Numbered from the stretch's first letter, positions 11,137 to 24,275 are shown. The stretch: DNA of 64,000 bases from Lunularia cruciata (GCA_948567375.1 OX419761.1:34040501-34104500), one strand, 5' to 3'. Made by a program: numbers and translations. Notes: generated by a model not told the origin, from the sequence alone.

Positions 11137-13689
11137 CTAATCCAATCCGATGTCTACCTCATCATTTGCTTTCAAACCCAAAGTAACTTTGCTCACTACT
11201 ACTCTATCCTCGGGTCTCACAACTCCTAATTCCTCTACCAAATCTAAAAATTCTTTTTCTTGATCTGAAATTCCACTAGTGGATAATCTATCTAACTCCT
11301 TATCTCCCGACCCACTCTTCTCTAATGTCTCAAATGGCAAATCCGAAGACACCTGCACTCCTACTTCTGCAACTTTGGGTCTTCGTAGTTCTTCTACCTC
11401 ACTACAAAGTTTAGCTAAATCTGTTCTTATCAGGTATAATCTGAGATATACATTGTCTCCCACTTCTAACATCTTCCTATCTACACAATCTTGCAGCCGG
11501 ATTAACAAATTATTTAACTTGGTGTCCTTTGCCTTTCTCTTACAAGTTTCTTGCACTAGCAACTTTAACTCGTGCAGCCTCGCTTCTTTGAGTTTACACT
11601 CCACCTTTGTACTCAACATGGCCTTAATTTTGTTAATGACACCTTCCGCTTTGCTAGTTTCTTCCATCACCGTACACTTTTCCTTCTTCCTCTCTTCTTC
11701 CAATTCACTTCAATACATCTGAAGCTCATCTTCAAACTCAACTTTCAATTCTTTCTTCTCCTTTCAATGTACAGCAAGTTGTTCCTCGGCCTCGTGCACC
11801 AACCCTCTCAAATGATCTTCTTCTCTACTATGCTCCTTCAACTCTTGTTGCCAGGCCTGATCTTTCTCCGCTGCCCTCTTCTTAAGGCTCTCCAACTCTT
11901 GTTCCATCACCGCAGCAATTGCCTTGGAGTGTATTAGTTCGACACCTACTGCTGCAATTTCTCCCTTCAATCCCGCAGTCATCACAGTCATCTCCTTCAC
12001 TTCCTCATGACTCTTGACTAGCTCTTCCCTTGTCATCTCAAAGTGCTTACTCCAAAGAACCTCCTCAACCCAAAGTTCTTTGACTTCCATCTCTACTCTT
12101 GTCAGCTTACTTCGCAACAATGAAGTTTTGGCACTCTAGGTTTTTACTACCGCTAACTCATCAAGTACGTCAAGCTTGGCACTTGTCATATCCAACTTCT
12201 TTTTATGCACCATCGCCAACAACATGCATACTACCTTGGACAAATAGTCCACTCCCTTGCTCCTTGCATCCTCGGCTCGGACTTTGGGTTCCGTCTCTTC
12301 TATACTTGGTACCTTACTCCAAAGTTGAGATCTTCGTACTTTCAAAGTTTCCTCCTCACAACTCTCCCCCTCCTTCTAAGTAAGGTTACTGGGCCCCACT
12401 GCCAATATGCTCAGGATCTTCTCTTGCTTGGCAGCTTGAGGTTGCGCTTTGACTTCTTCTTCTCTCTTACCACACCGTTCCAGCATGGAAACCTCGGGGC
12501 TCAGCTTTCCGACATCTTCCATCGGCTGTACCACTTGCTGAACTTCCGCCTCACCTTCGCTGCCGCTACTTGATTCTTTGCTTTGTAGCATAAACTCCTT
12601 TTCTTCACCTGACACTCCTCTCTTTGATCCGGTTTCTCCTTTTGATTCTTCTTCTTCCTCCAGCACAACTTCCTTCAACTTCACCATCCCCGCCATCGGG
12701 TTAAGCCTTGGAACTTTTTGGGGTTGTGCAATCGCAACCCGACTTTGAGGCTTGGTCCTCTTCCTTGCACTCGGGAGGTCAATTTCTATGATCTTTTCTC
12801 TCCCACTCTCTTTGTAGTACCAATCTCCCTCTCTTACTCTCTCCATATAATATCGCTCATCTGCATTGGCTTCCTTGCGCAAATCTAGATGAAAGTGCGA
12901 CCTCATTCGACTTTGCTCTTCCAAAGTCAATAGGCTTAATCCAAAGCAAAAATGCGTTGTGAATGGCACAAAGTAGTGTGGTGGCATATCCATTCTCCAC
13001 CTGGAAATCATTTGCCCCACTCTCTAATGCAGGCACTTTGCCCAATGTACTGCCTTGCTTGCAAACATTTGGTGAAAGAACACCGCCTGTTGCATAGTAA
13101 CATAGGTGGTTCGCTCTGGCTTGAACATGGCCATCATCGCGCTTACAATTCCTGTCCTCTCAAGATCTCTATAGCTATCTTCCTTATATCCATTCTTCAT
13201 GCGGGGTCGATTGAACAACTTCCTAACTTTGGCAGTTTCTTCTGAAGCTTCACACTTTCAATAGAAGGTGGTACCTCCTACCTCTCCGGCTTCCCTTCCC
13301 AACACTACTTTCCAATCCACCTCTGTCCATCGAGTAGGATTCCCTCTCTTCCCCTCATGCTTTGGCCCATCTTTGCAATTGCTGGCTGCAATTTCTACCA
13401 TGAAACCTGGAAAACTGAAATTCCAGTTCCAGGCCAGGAATGTGATACGAAGTTTCATCAAGACTTCGATCCGCGCTATTATATCTAATTGACAAATTGC
13501 AAGCCCTCTCACCGCACTCTGCTTGCTCACTTTTGGTGCCATTGTGTGCTTCCTCACTTTTCTCTTGTGGAAGATCGTCCCCAAAATCCTAACCCACTCC
13601 TCTTCCTGCGGATTTGCGATTTGCATTACTTTGGGTCGACTCTGAATAGGCACCGGGTAGCGACTGGACATGGCTCCTTCTTCTTGCAC
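11137..13689 (-). pseudogene. Long decayed coiled-coil protein frame, about 850 codons, unrecognised
   Basis: Six open segments (13258-13689, 13024-13257, 12376-13023, 12136-12375, 11764-12135, 11137-11763) all lie in one minus-strand frame. They are separated only by single stop codons, for example TGA at 13258-13260 and TAG at 13024-13026. The ancestral protein therefore had at least 850 residues. The N-terminal third is globular (LDIIARIEVLM, WNWNFSFPGFM, MQQAVFFHQMFA). A basic/acidic linker follows (EIDLPSARKR, EEEEESKGE), and the last third is strongly heptad-like Lys/Glu/Leu coiled coil. I recognise no catalytic motif. Plant repetitive genomes contain transposon-associated proteins of this general layout; assignment to one is inference. 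Confidence 0.65.
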
Positions 13690-13744
13690 ACCTTGTAATT
13701 TTATAGTCTTGCGCTAATCAGTCACTCTTTAGTCACTACTCCTC

Positions 13745-14197
13745 TCAAATTTCTGATTCGGTGAAGTTGTTGCCTGTCACTATCAAGAAGTTCTTGATCC
13801 CAAGGTCATTACTTTCTTCCGCCGTACTTTCTTGATTATGCCGACTCCAAAGAAGTTTGTTACAAGTTCTTCGGATTTGCTTGCACTGCCCGCTACAAAG
13901 TCTCTCTCTCTCTCTATCTTTGTCTTTGACTTCTTCTTCACGTCTTGGCCCAAAGTCGACTTCGGGTTCATATTGATAGAGCCAGTCCGAGTACTTTGCC
14001 TTATGACCCAAAGCCACGTTACCTCGGATTTTATCCCGAAGACTCTTTTCTTTGCCTTCTTTGGTCATACAAGCGTAATCCGACTTCTCTGTACACTTCT
14101 TCTTCTCCATTTCAAAAATAAACAAAAAATGTGGGTACCACAACATATGGACAGCAATTGCACTTTTTGGAGAACCACACACATTTCTAGCTAACAT
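13745..14197 (-). pseudogene. Possible N-terminal extension of the long decayed frame
   Basis: A 150-codon minus-strand segment upstream of the 850-codon frame but in a different reading frame, so joining them needs a frameshift. It is very Lys/Glu/Arg rich (a KDKDRERER run) and shows no known domain. Part of it overlaps a CT-rich microsatellite at about 13900, so the composition may be repeat-driven. Confidence 0.3.
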
Positions 14198-14589
14198 AGC
14201 ACTTAGTCAAGACATAAGAGCTTCTAAGCATTTTGACTTGGGTAGGACTCAATGTGATTCTTAGCACTTGGAGTGGATCAAGTCTTAGCCTTGCTCCTTC
14301 TTACCAGACAAGAACCATGGTGCTTGCACCTAGAGCATCTAGAAAGGTCCTAGAGGCCATCTTTAGTGCTTCTACTATGAACACATGGGTGATATTTTTT
14401 AAGATTACAATGATCTAGAGCAAACATTTGGAGTTTTTGCTTTGGAATTGAGTATTGAGTGACTTTGCCATCATACATGAGATGAGAGGAAAGAAAGAGA
14501 AGGAATTGGGTAAGTGGTACTTACTTAAAATAAGTGCCACATAGCCACATTAGAGCAAAAGGCCCCAATCAAGCATAAAGTTGCATTGA

Positions 14590-16640
14590 GTACTTGATTG
14601 CCCAAGAACTTTGGCCTGAAGTTCTCAATGATGCCGAGGTCTTGCAACAAAAAGATGACAAGATTGTAGGAAATGTTGAGGAAGAATACATTGACATTGA
14701 AGCCAGCATTCCCAAACCTTCATCAAGAATGCATACCAAAGAGGGTGAAGGATTGATGCCCTCAATACTAGTGGCAATTTAGAAAGGTTCACGCTTTGTC
14801 ATACACTCAATTGAAAGACCTATTCAAAGAAGGAGCAGCTAAGGGTAGAGACTTCTACAAGGAAGAGGCAAGGAAGGTAAATACTTTGACATAGGAAAAC
14901 CATGCAATCAACAAGTGGAATGCCACTCTAAAGACCAATCATGCTCATAAGGCCAAAGAGAACCAAAGACACAAGGAGAGCTAAAGGCACTCCAACTTAA
15001 GCACAAGCAAAGTTAAGCCAAATTCAAAGATCAATGAAGAAGCAAGTGCAAAGAACTAAAGAGCACTAGGAATGTGTTGAAGGAGGCCTAAGATAGGATT
15101 GGCACCTTAGAAGTTCAAATGCATGAGTATCAAAAGGAGGTGACATTGCAACTAGAGCATGTGGCCAAGGAGTTAGAGAAAGAACTGGTCAAGCAAGTAG
15201 AGAGTATCCAAATGAAAGAGGCACTCCAAGTAGAGTGAGGTGCTTGGGAGCAATAGATGGAGGAAGATAAGCAAAAGATGATTCACTAGCTGAATTTGCT
15301 AGCCAGGAATTTCTTCACTAGGAAGATAAAGAAAAAGGAGCAACTTTGAGCATTGCAAGCAAAATAGCATGAGCTCAAGTTCCAACTACAAAGACAAGAG
15401 AGCATAGCCTACAAGGAGGAGAAGATGAATCTCATATTCTTGCAATTGAAGGAGCACCATAATATAAAGTTTACAAAACTTGTCATACTTACTTGTTAAA
15501 AATAGCTAAATATCAAACACAAACCAAACAGTTAGTTAGGTTCCTTAGAGGAAAATGTAGTCCATTGCTCCTAGCAATTCAGTCCTAAGGCATTCCACCA
15601 AGGAGGAATGATGTGAAGATATTGGTACTTTGAGTAATTAGTGAGATACTTGGAATTGTAAACCAATGAGATATTCAAGATTTTACACTAGTTAGATACT
15701 TGGAATTGTACATCATTGAGATACTCAAAATTGTACACAAGTCAAATACTTGAAATTTTATACCTAATGATAAATTTTGAGTTGTAAAAACTTCAGGTGT
15801 GCATTCAAAATTGTGTGCTCATAGGTTAAAATTAGATTAGGTGGAGAAGACTTGACAACTTCCTTGACACATGTTAGGCACTAAATCAATTTGTAGATGA
15901 TTAGGATAGGATAGGAATAGGACCTTAATCAAATAATGTATATTGTAGCTTATGATTCTAACGAGATCCATTTAGGCTCTTAATTTTTTACCTCAAAGCC
16001 TTAAAAGTATTTAAGCCTAGGACCAAAGGCACTTGTGTTTGTTACTTTCATACTTCTATTACAATTAAACATTACTTTGGATTCTTTGCAAGTTCTATCT
16101 TTCTATTTTATGTGTTGTAAAATTTTTAGGTAAGAGTAGAGGTGAGGAATTTCACAATAAGATCACATGTAATTAGTATAGAATTGGGGCTTGCACTTGA
16201 TCAATGTATGCATTAAGGGATCCAAAGGAGTGAACCTATGCAAGGAGTGGATTGGGAAGCTTGCCGCATGGGCAATACCATGGAATCAAAAAACCAAGAC
16301 ATTTGGCCGACAAAAAAATTACTCTATACTTGTGCTTTCTTGGAAGAGTGGTATGCACTTGCAACTAATTTGGAATAGAGTGGCACTTGGAGTGAAGCAA
16401 AATGTCACCTTTAGGAGAAATCTTTGACAATATTTGTAGTGAAAGTGATTCTTGTTGTTTTCTTTTTTCAAAGTGCACCATAGGAGATGACACTACCCTT
16501 TTGTGGGAGTGGTTTGTGCCCAATAGTTAAATAGAAAATAATGAACAAATTGTGACATTGTGACACTTTCCTTCATTCTTAGCCATTTCCAACTTGTATC
16601 CTCATAAGAATGACATGTTCTTACCATTTATACTATTAGT
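14590..16640 (+). repeat. Unclassified coiled-coil repeat family, copy 1
   Basis: The plus strand reads a decayed charged, coiled-coil protein (for example FYKEEARKVNTL near 14850) with many stops. A non-coding tail of about 1 kb ends near AGAAATACCT-poor, AT-rich sequence with the block AGTTAAATAGAAAATAA at about 16525. The same succession of coding and tail blocks recurs in the same orientation at 18.8-21.9 kb. The family looks like a retroelement with a non-standard ORF, but no RT or integrase is visible in either copy. Confidence 0.55.
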
Positions 16641-16699
16641 ATGTTGAGATTAGGCTATCATACAACATATTTCAAGCTTTTAATAGCCTTTTTTTCAAG

Positions 16700-17260
16700 G
16701 GATGCTACTCAAGATGTTCCAATGAAAAAATTTTCTTTATAAGAATGCAATGTGCAGTATCTTCTATATGATGGTGTGTACTAAGCTAAATATAGCATAT
16801 GTTGGAGGTAAGGTTAATTGATACTGTTTGATCCAAGAAAACCACAATGAAAAATTGATACTTTGTTACACTAAGTGTACTATAGAGTTAGATAGACGTT
16901 GGCTTGTTATTCATACAAGATTAGAGAAGGCAATGTAACTCTTGGTTTATATGGATATTGATTACAAACATGATTTGAATGGGAGAGAATTGATAACTAG
17001 GTATATGTTCACACTTGTTGATGGATGTATATGTTGTAAAAGTGTGTAGCTCAATCTACTATGCAGATGAAGTATACCACGGTTTTGGGAGCAATGCAAG
17101 AAGTTGTTTTGTGAAATAGACTTATCATGGAGATGGAATTTGCAAAAGTGTAATATCAATCACTATCATGACAAATCAACATTCTTTGCACCTTATTTTG
17201 AACCACATAATGGATAGCAAGGGAAGCCCATAAGCTCCTGAATACAATGAGCTTGAGGTG
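16700..17260 (+). pseudogene. Ty1/copia RNase H fossil
   Basis: Decayed plus-strand sequence matches the copia RNase H region. It reads TKLNIAYVGG (from RPDIAYAV-like sequence), then MDIDYKHDLNGRELITRYMF, which corresponds to the D-D-Y..D..R-STTGY motif, then a region like the ALSTTEAEY segment. Frames change at least twice. No LTR was found next to it. Confidence 0.65.
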
Positions 17261-18570
17261 AATCATATTATCTCTTGTGTTTTTTTCTTGGTTTGATATT
17301 TTATCATTTATAACTTCAAATATTACTAAATATATTTATATTTACTAGAAGAAAAATGAATATGTATATTAATTCGATCATCTTCACAATTATTATAAAT
17401 GATAAGATAAATTTTCCCACCATTGTATCCAATCAAATTGTATAAAAGATCTCCACTCCTTGTGTAGTGAGGATGATCCTTAAAATTTATAATTCTAGTG
17501 GCTTTATTCTTATGATGAATTTTATTGAATTTGTATTTTTTATTCATAAATAAATAATTATAATAATTGATAAGAATAATTGATGTATGCCAATGTCAGT
17601 TATTATAACTCCATTCTTCTTAACATAAATTTATATCTCTCTTTGGTGCACACATTTCTAGAAACTTTGCTCTTAATTAATCTAAATTAAATTTGGTCTT
17701 TATTAATCCAACTCTTGTTTGCAAATATAAGATACAGGAATATCTTGTTTAGGGAGAAAAATTCTTAGTTGAAGTTCCCTTTGGAGTGGTGTCTATTCAT
17801 ACAAAGGTACAAGGGAAACAAGTAGAAAGCCAAAGGTACTATAAGGAAGAATGCCGAATTAGACAAGTAGAAAGGGTGGTCAAGGACAAAGAACATATAT
17901 AGAAATGACACTCTATACCCAAATACGTTCTTCCTAGACATCATTGCATCCAAAGGATGTACACAAATTTGAATGCACTGCCATATGGATAAAGAACTAC
18001 TTCAAAAGACCATTTGCATTCAAGGGGAGAGGAAGGAGCCGTTTGAATTCAATGAAGGCTTCACATGTATGGAGAAGGACCATTCAAGGAATGTTTTGCA
18101 TGCATGGAGGGAGATTGCTCACCAACTACTCACTCATTGAAGGTCAATGATTTAAAGATTTTCACTATAAATTCAAGTGCATATTACTCAATTTAACTTT
18201 CTACAATCAATTTTAGTCTTGAGCCAAATGAAAATTTAGAGAAGATAATCATTGCCTCCTTCAAGGTCCTAGAAACCAACAATAGATAGAGAGTGGTTAG
18301 AAGGACCCAACCCAAAGGAAAGCGGTGGAGATAGTTGTGAAGATGTTCAAAACAAAGAGGACAACCTATTTGAATGATAGCTAAGCCATCTTCTTTGAAT
18401 ACATGTGGTAAGGAGAATTGGTGAACTAAGCTCACATGTTTTATCTACAAACAAGGAGCCTGCTCAAAATATTGGAGGACTATGGTGGAGTGACATATCT
18501 TGCACCCTTTTCCATCCATTTCTATATAGGATTAAATTTCTTAACCAAGGTGGAGAGAAAGAAATTCCCA
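17261..18570. other. AT-rich stretch, nothing recognised
   Basis: No coding motif, LTR end or tandem repeat stood out on either strand. Short open frames here are shadows of AT-rich composition. Confidence 0.5.
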
Positions 18571-18574
18571 TGGT

Positions 18575-18597
18575 GAAGTAACCTAATAGGTTACTTC
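18575..18597. repeat. Perfect 23-bp palindrome
   Basis: Arms GAAGTAACCTA and TAGGTTACTTC surround a single A. It directly precedes the three tandem hairpins at 18599-18790, so inverted symmetry is concentrated here. Confidence 0.9.
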
Positions 18598-18598
18598 A

Positions 18599-18790
18599 CT
18601 TCACAACCCAAAGGTAAGTTGCTCATTAGAAAGTATCAATGTGCAAATGAGCAACTTACTTTTGGGTTGTGAAGGTAAGTTGCTCATTACAAATTATCAA
18701 TGTGCAAATGAGCAACTTACTTTTGGGTTGTGAAGGTAAGTTGCTCATTAGAAAGTATAAATGTGCAAATGAGCAACTTACCTTTAGTTG
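18599..18790. repeat. Three tandem 61-bp hairpin units
   Basis: Units start at 18611, 18672 and 18733. Each holds AAGGTAAGTTGCTCATT, a spacer of 16-18 bp, and AATGAGCAACTTAC, so each unit folds on itself. The outer blocks CACAACCCAAA and TTTGGGTTGTG extend the stem of the first unit. The first two units are nearly identical and the third diverges at its end. Confidence 0.92.
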
Positions 18791-21700
18791 CACAAAGAGG
18801 GAATGATTGTGGTAAAGAAGAAGAGGTCCATGCTTGCAAGATTGCAAAGCCCTACAAAGAGGCAAAGAAAGAACCATATATCATGGAGGTATCTTTGAAG
18901 GTGAAAGTTGAGGACATTGAGAGTGAAGAAGAGAAAAAATATAATATTTCTCTTACTCTATAATATTCAACATCTTTGACCATTACAAAGATGTGAAATC
19001 TGCCCCATTGGAAGAGAGCGTATGGCACAAAAGAAGAATTTGGTCAAAGAAGAGAAGGATCAAGAAGGTCCCCACTCTTGAAGAAGAAGTCCACCCCAAA
19101 GATACACACAATCAAAAGTAGGACCATTGGGTATAAAGGAAAAAGACCACAACTAGACCAAAGGAGAGTAGAGGACTAAAGGAGAGCAGAGGACTAAAGG
19201 AGAGAAGGAATACAAAGAAGCAAAGCCCAAGCAGATTCAAGGAAAAGCAAAAGATAGAATAGATATTGGGGGTGAAAGAGAAGAACCTTTGGAGGCAATA
19301 CCAACAGTGGTGGATGCACCACTGTTCTACTTTGAAAAAGCAAAGCTGCAATAGTAGATGGATCTAAACTTCTTTATACTTTTAGTGGGGCTGGTCTTGG
19401 AGCTAATAGAGAAAATCTTGCAAATATACCAAGCTCATACAAATATATCACCAACTACACTTGTCTTGTTTGACAACTATATAAGGACTACTACATGATA
19501 AGGGTAGAGTTGGCCAAGTGTAATACCAAGGGTTAGCCATATGATCTAGATGTGAAATTCGGTTTGGTAACTTCTAGAATGATTCTATACATGATGGTCA
19601 AATTAGATCAGATAGAAGTATCACCAAAAGAGTACTTCTACTAATAGGGTGGAAACCGAAATAGACTTGAGAACCTTAGAACCAATAGCTAGACATATGA
19701 TTTAAAGGTGAGAATTGGTTTGGTAACATCTGGAAGGATGTTACACATGATGGACTAAACAGATCAGAAAGAGGTATCACCAAAAGGGGACTTCTACTAA
19801 TAGAGTAGGGACCGAAATATGCCTGAAATCTTTGAAGGCAATTTCGGAGGCCTAAACGGATGAATTAGGCCTCGAAAATGTGCAGATTGCCCCCCAACGG
19901 AGGTAAGGCTGGCCCTTCCCTCCCCCTGTTATGTCTCGTTGAGAGCTTTCCAACGGTACCTTACTCACGTGATTCTAAGATTCCTACAGGAAGATTCCCT
20001 AAAAGATTCCCTCCGGTCAAAGCTTGTTTGACCAACCAGATAGGACCTAGACCAGACAGGTCACCCATCCAAGTAAGTAATCCAAGGGTGGAGCTTGCTG
20101 ACATGTCACCTATCTGTGTCCCTAATCCTATGGTGGAGCTTCCTTGGAGGAGATCCTCTTTGTCTATATAATAAAGAGAAGGTGCTCCCTTGGGGCATCG
20201 AATGTTTGAGTGTGCAATCTGTGTTTTCTCCCTTCTCTTGTACTCAGAGTATTACACCAAGGCAAAGGAGGAAATGGAAGAAATGAAGAATTTGTACAAG
20301 GAGGAAGCAAAGAAAACAAATGTGCTAATGTAGGAGACCTTTGAGGTGAAAATGCAAACTACTTCACTTCTTGCAAAGCAAACAAAGAAGGAAGGAGAAA
20401 TCAAGAGGTTGTAAGGAGAATTGAGAGGACTTAGGCTTGAAGCCAAAGGCAAGTATTTTGGGTACAAAGAGCATCTAAAGTCAAGGGATGAGGAAGTGCA
20501 GAGCACCTAAGGACAGATGGAGAAATCAAAGATTCACTTGGTAATGATAGTTGTACAATTTAAGTACCATAGCAAAGTGGCTGTCCAACTTGAAGGAAAG
20601 GTTGTAAAGCTAAATTGGGAGAAGGCAGAGAGGGTTGTGGCCTAGACTCAATTAGTGGAGGAGATAGTTGCCAAATTTTAAATAGTGCATAATCACTCAA
20701 AGGAGGAGGCAACAATCCTCAAACAGTTGGAGGACATTCATGATTAATTTGTGGAGATGCTAGAGGAAGCAACCCAAGGAAGAATGGCAAAGACCAAGAT
20801 TCATGAACTCAAAGGTGCAGATCTAGTGCTTGGAGGGGATGGTGTATGATGATTAGAAGCTTGATATGTCATCAATTAAGTTCAAGGAACAATTTGATCA
20901 GAAATTTACTAAGTCCACCAATTTCCTTCTCCTAGAAATTGTGAATATAAGGAGTAATTAACCTCCTTGTTATGAGATTTAGAGGCAAAGGTAGTTCTTT
21001 GCAATAGTTGTAGCCAAAGACCTTTGTAGTTGTAGATACCTTGGGCACAAGAGGCCTTTGGAGTTGTACAAGCCTTCATAGTTGGCACCTTTGGAGTAGT
21101 TAGTCTAAAGGAAACAATTTTGCAAGTTGTCTTTGATGAAGACCTGACATCTTCTCACATGTGTGAGGTGCTATATTAAACTACATGTGATTAGGATAAG
21201 ATAAAGTAGGAAGTGAGGATTAGCAATGTATAGTGTAAATGCAAACAAAAGATCTTTGGGGGACTTTTACCATTAGATCTCTTTAGGATTAAGCTTGAGA
21301 AAGTACTTAAGGCTTAAGATTAATGCAAATTCAGTTCACTTTCTCATAATTGAGGATTAGCAAAAGAAATCTCTTAAGTTCTTTGTTGCTATTTTTTTGC
21401 ACTCCAAGTATTAATTGAATGTCTTACTTGAGTAGTGGTGAGGAACTCTTGTAGTAAGAATACAAATCCTTGAGTGTAGGGAAAGCATTTTTACTTGTCC
21501 AAGGTGTGTTGATTCCTAGAGTTCTAAAGGAGCAAGGGAGTATATTGAAAGATTAAAGATGAGCTAGAGCATTGTAAGTACCATAGAATCAAAAAGCAAA
21601 ACTTTCAAACGAGACAAGGATATCTTTGGAGTTGTGCCTTTTGTGAAGGGTGGTATGTAACCTTTGGAGTGAAGTGAGCCATCACCTTAAGGATTGATTT

Positions 21701-21930
21701 AGAATTTACTTATAGTGAAAATGATGTTTAGTTTTCTCTTTTTTGTAGTATGCCATAAGGGATGACAATACACTCTTTTGGAAATGGATTCTACCCAAGA
21801 GGTTAAATAGAAAATAAAATAAAATAACAAGATAGTGACACTTCTCTTCAATTCTTGACATTTTTACCAATATCCTTGAGGGAATGACATGTTCTTATAG
21901 TTTTTTACTACTATTTGGTTGGTATTGAGT
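18790..21930 (+). repeat. Unclassified coiled-coil repeat family, copy 2, split by a solo LTR
   Basis: The plus strand encodes decayed charged coiled-coil sequence (for example LYKEEAKKTNVL near 20295) homologous to the copy at 14.59-16.64 kb, followed by the same tail blocks (CCTTTGGAGT, GTTAAATAGAAAATAAAA near 21810). A solo LTR occupies 19519-20256; the sequence either side of it belongs to one frame once a single CCAAG is kept. A 17-18 bp tandem (GGACTAAAGGAGAG) occurs three times at about 19155-19206. Confidence 0.6.
19519..20256 (+). repeat. Solo LTR of the A family with perfect TSD CCAAG
   Basis: A 738-bp LTR with TGTAATAC/GTATTACA ends, 70-90% similar by eye to the LTRs of element A, but on the plus strand. 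CCAAG flanks it on both sides (19514-19518 and 20257-20261). There is no PBS, PPT or internal sequence, so it is a solo LTR left by LTR-LTR recombination. It has the duplicated U3 module and a TATA box (CTATATAATA) at about 20163. Confidence 0.95.
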
Positions 21931-24022
21931 TTAGTTTTGGTATATCTTTAGTTTTTAACAATAAATATGATCTTAGTGTATTTATAAAATTTCAAATTAT
22001 GTATTTCATGCTATTGATAAATGTCAGTTTTTACATTCTAATTATTAATCTAAGTATTTATTAAATTTATATTTACTCATATATATATATTTTTACTTTC
22101 AATATGATTTTTTAGAATGAAGGAGAACGTCTCCTTGCACCTTTTCATGCAGTATGTATAGTGAACTGAGGTTTGATGCAATTAGTACTATTGCAATAGG
22201 TGTTGTTACTTCTTACCTTCTTGCTAGGTAATATTATCTTTCAATCATGCTCATGTGGTGTTTGTAATGTTGTCTTATGTGGTATTCGATGCATATTTAT
22301 GAAACCCATAGCTGAATATAACTCTAATATGATTATTAGTTATCTATGGTATATATGTATAATATTTTTCTTAACTTCTTGAGTAGATATGATGAGAAAA
22401 ACTTAGTCATAACCAAAGTAAAACTTAGTCATAAGCAAAGTATAAATAGAGCTAAAGTAACTTGCAAGAATGAGAATTGAGAACTCTTGAATTAATGAAG
22501 CTATTTAGTGCAAACATTGTCTACAATTCAAAGATATGTTATTTGGAAGAATCTTCATTAATGGTTGGGGTCCAGATAAGTCTTCACTTCTTAGAATGAC
22601 TCTACTGAGTTAAATGACTTTTTAAAACATTTTATTTTGTTAATATTTGATTTTTTATTTTCCATAAAGACTTAAATTGTTCAAAAATTTATCAGTATAT
22701 AAAAATGGATTTTAAGAATGAATAAGAATATCTTATTTGAAATTTTCTTTCATTAAATTATTCAATGATCAATGTATTTAATCTTGGAGCTAATAAGGAA
22801 GTTTAGTCTTAAAAGACTTTCATGTAGTTTTATTCATCACCTTCTTACTTTGGTATCAACCATCCAAAATTCAATCTTTCATCTTCTTAGTCCACGATTT
22901 ACTTTTGTACTAACCATCCAACCTAAGTGAGATGTAGATAAGCTTATATTTGCGCCTTGATTTATTGTAAAAGTACTATCAATTTAACCTTCAAGATCTT
23001 TGTGTTTTCCTTATTATTTAGTATGATATTTGATAGCTAACTAAGAATTAAGAATTATAATCACCAACCAGTTAATTAGAGTAGAGAATGAAGACATGGT
23101 TTCAAAGGTGCTTTTGAGATCATTGAGAAAAGTATTTATTAAGATACTCTGGTTAATTTATGAAAAGAAGATATTTTGCTTTTCAAACACTCTCAAACAA
23201 GCATATTTGTATTCTAAAGGTATGAATGATATGGTATATATTGATTCTTACTTTGTTGAGAAAAGAACAATACTTCATGGGTTGAGCAATTCCATGTTAG
23301 ACAACTTGACTCAAATATATGTTCTTTGCAAGTATCAAGGATAGAAAGTTCTTATACCTTGATTCCACTATATGTAGTTTATAATTATCAGGGTATAAAA
23401 TTCTTGTCTATGTAATCTAGTAACATCTCTACCAATAAATAATTAAACTCAATAGGGTATTATTTTTTAAATTATCAAAGGAGGAAAACATATCTTGATG
23501 ATAAGTATATAATATTTTTTGAGTTTTATTCTCTATCTAACACAAAATATTCATTAATTTATTCACATTTAAAGTCTTATAAAGATCTATTTTGCTTGAA
23601 ATTCATCAATATAATATAAATCTCCTTTATGATAAAAATAAGATAATTATTCAAAAAATTTAAATTCTTCACCATATGATTTAAATAATTACATCTTTGA
23701 TGATTTTCTATGCAAGGAATAAGTGAGGAGTATATTTCAACACAAGAGATTCTCTCCTTCTCATAGATTTCATCTTTTATTTATTTAAAGTCTTCCATAT
23801 ATTCTTTCATGTGTAAACATCAAGTATATTATAGTCTTAAGTCATTGAAATATAATCTATTCATGTATGAGTGACTATATATGATTATACATATTTTGAA
23901 AGTTTTTTAATAGCATTGTTAAATTTTAATGACATTATCATCATTATATTTACAAGCAAAAGTTCTGATAGTAGCCAAAGTAAACAATAAATAGTAAAAA
24001 TACATAATAAAATGAAATTTTA
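21931..24022. other. AT-rich stretch, nothing recognised
   Basis: Strongly AT-rich with short AT runs (for example near 22080). Open frames at 22200-22382 and 23096-23344 have no recognisable domain or neighbour relation. Confidence 0.5.
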
Positions 24023-24200
24023 TATAAATTTAAAATTATTTGAAAATTGGTTGATAAAAAATTACTAATTTAGTCAATAACTGCTAAAACCCAATTAATT
24101 GTATCAGCAATTGATCAAATTGATTAAGAACCTCTTGGATAAACATTTAATTTAATTTTCTGAAGCAATTCTCTTCTGTTACACCATATGTTGTATCTTC

Positions 24201-24275
<75 letters not shown>

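Noticed and set aside
18611-18790. CRISPR-like array
   Set aside because: Three units have no unique spacers and each unit is an internal hairpin; the context is plant nuclear DNA.
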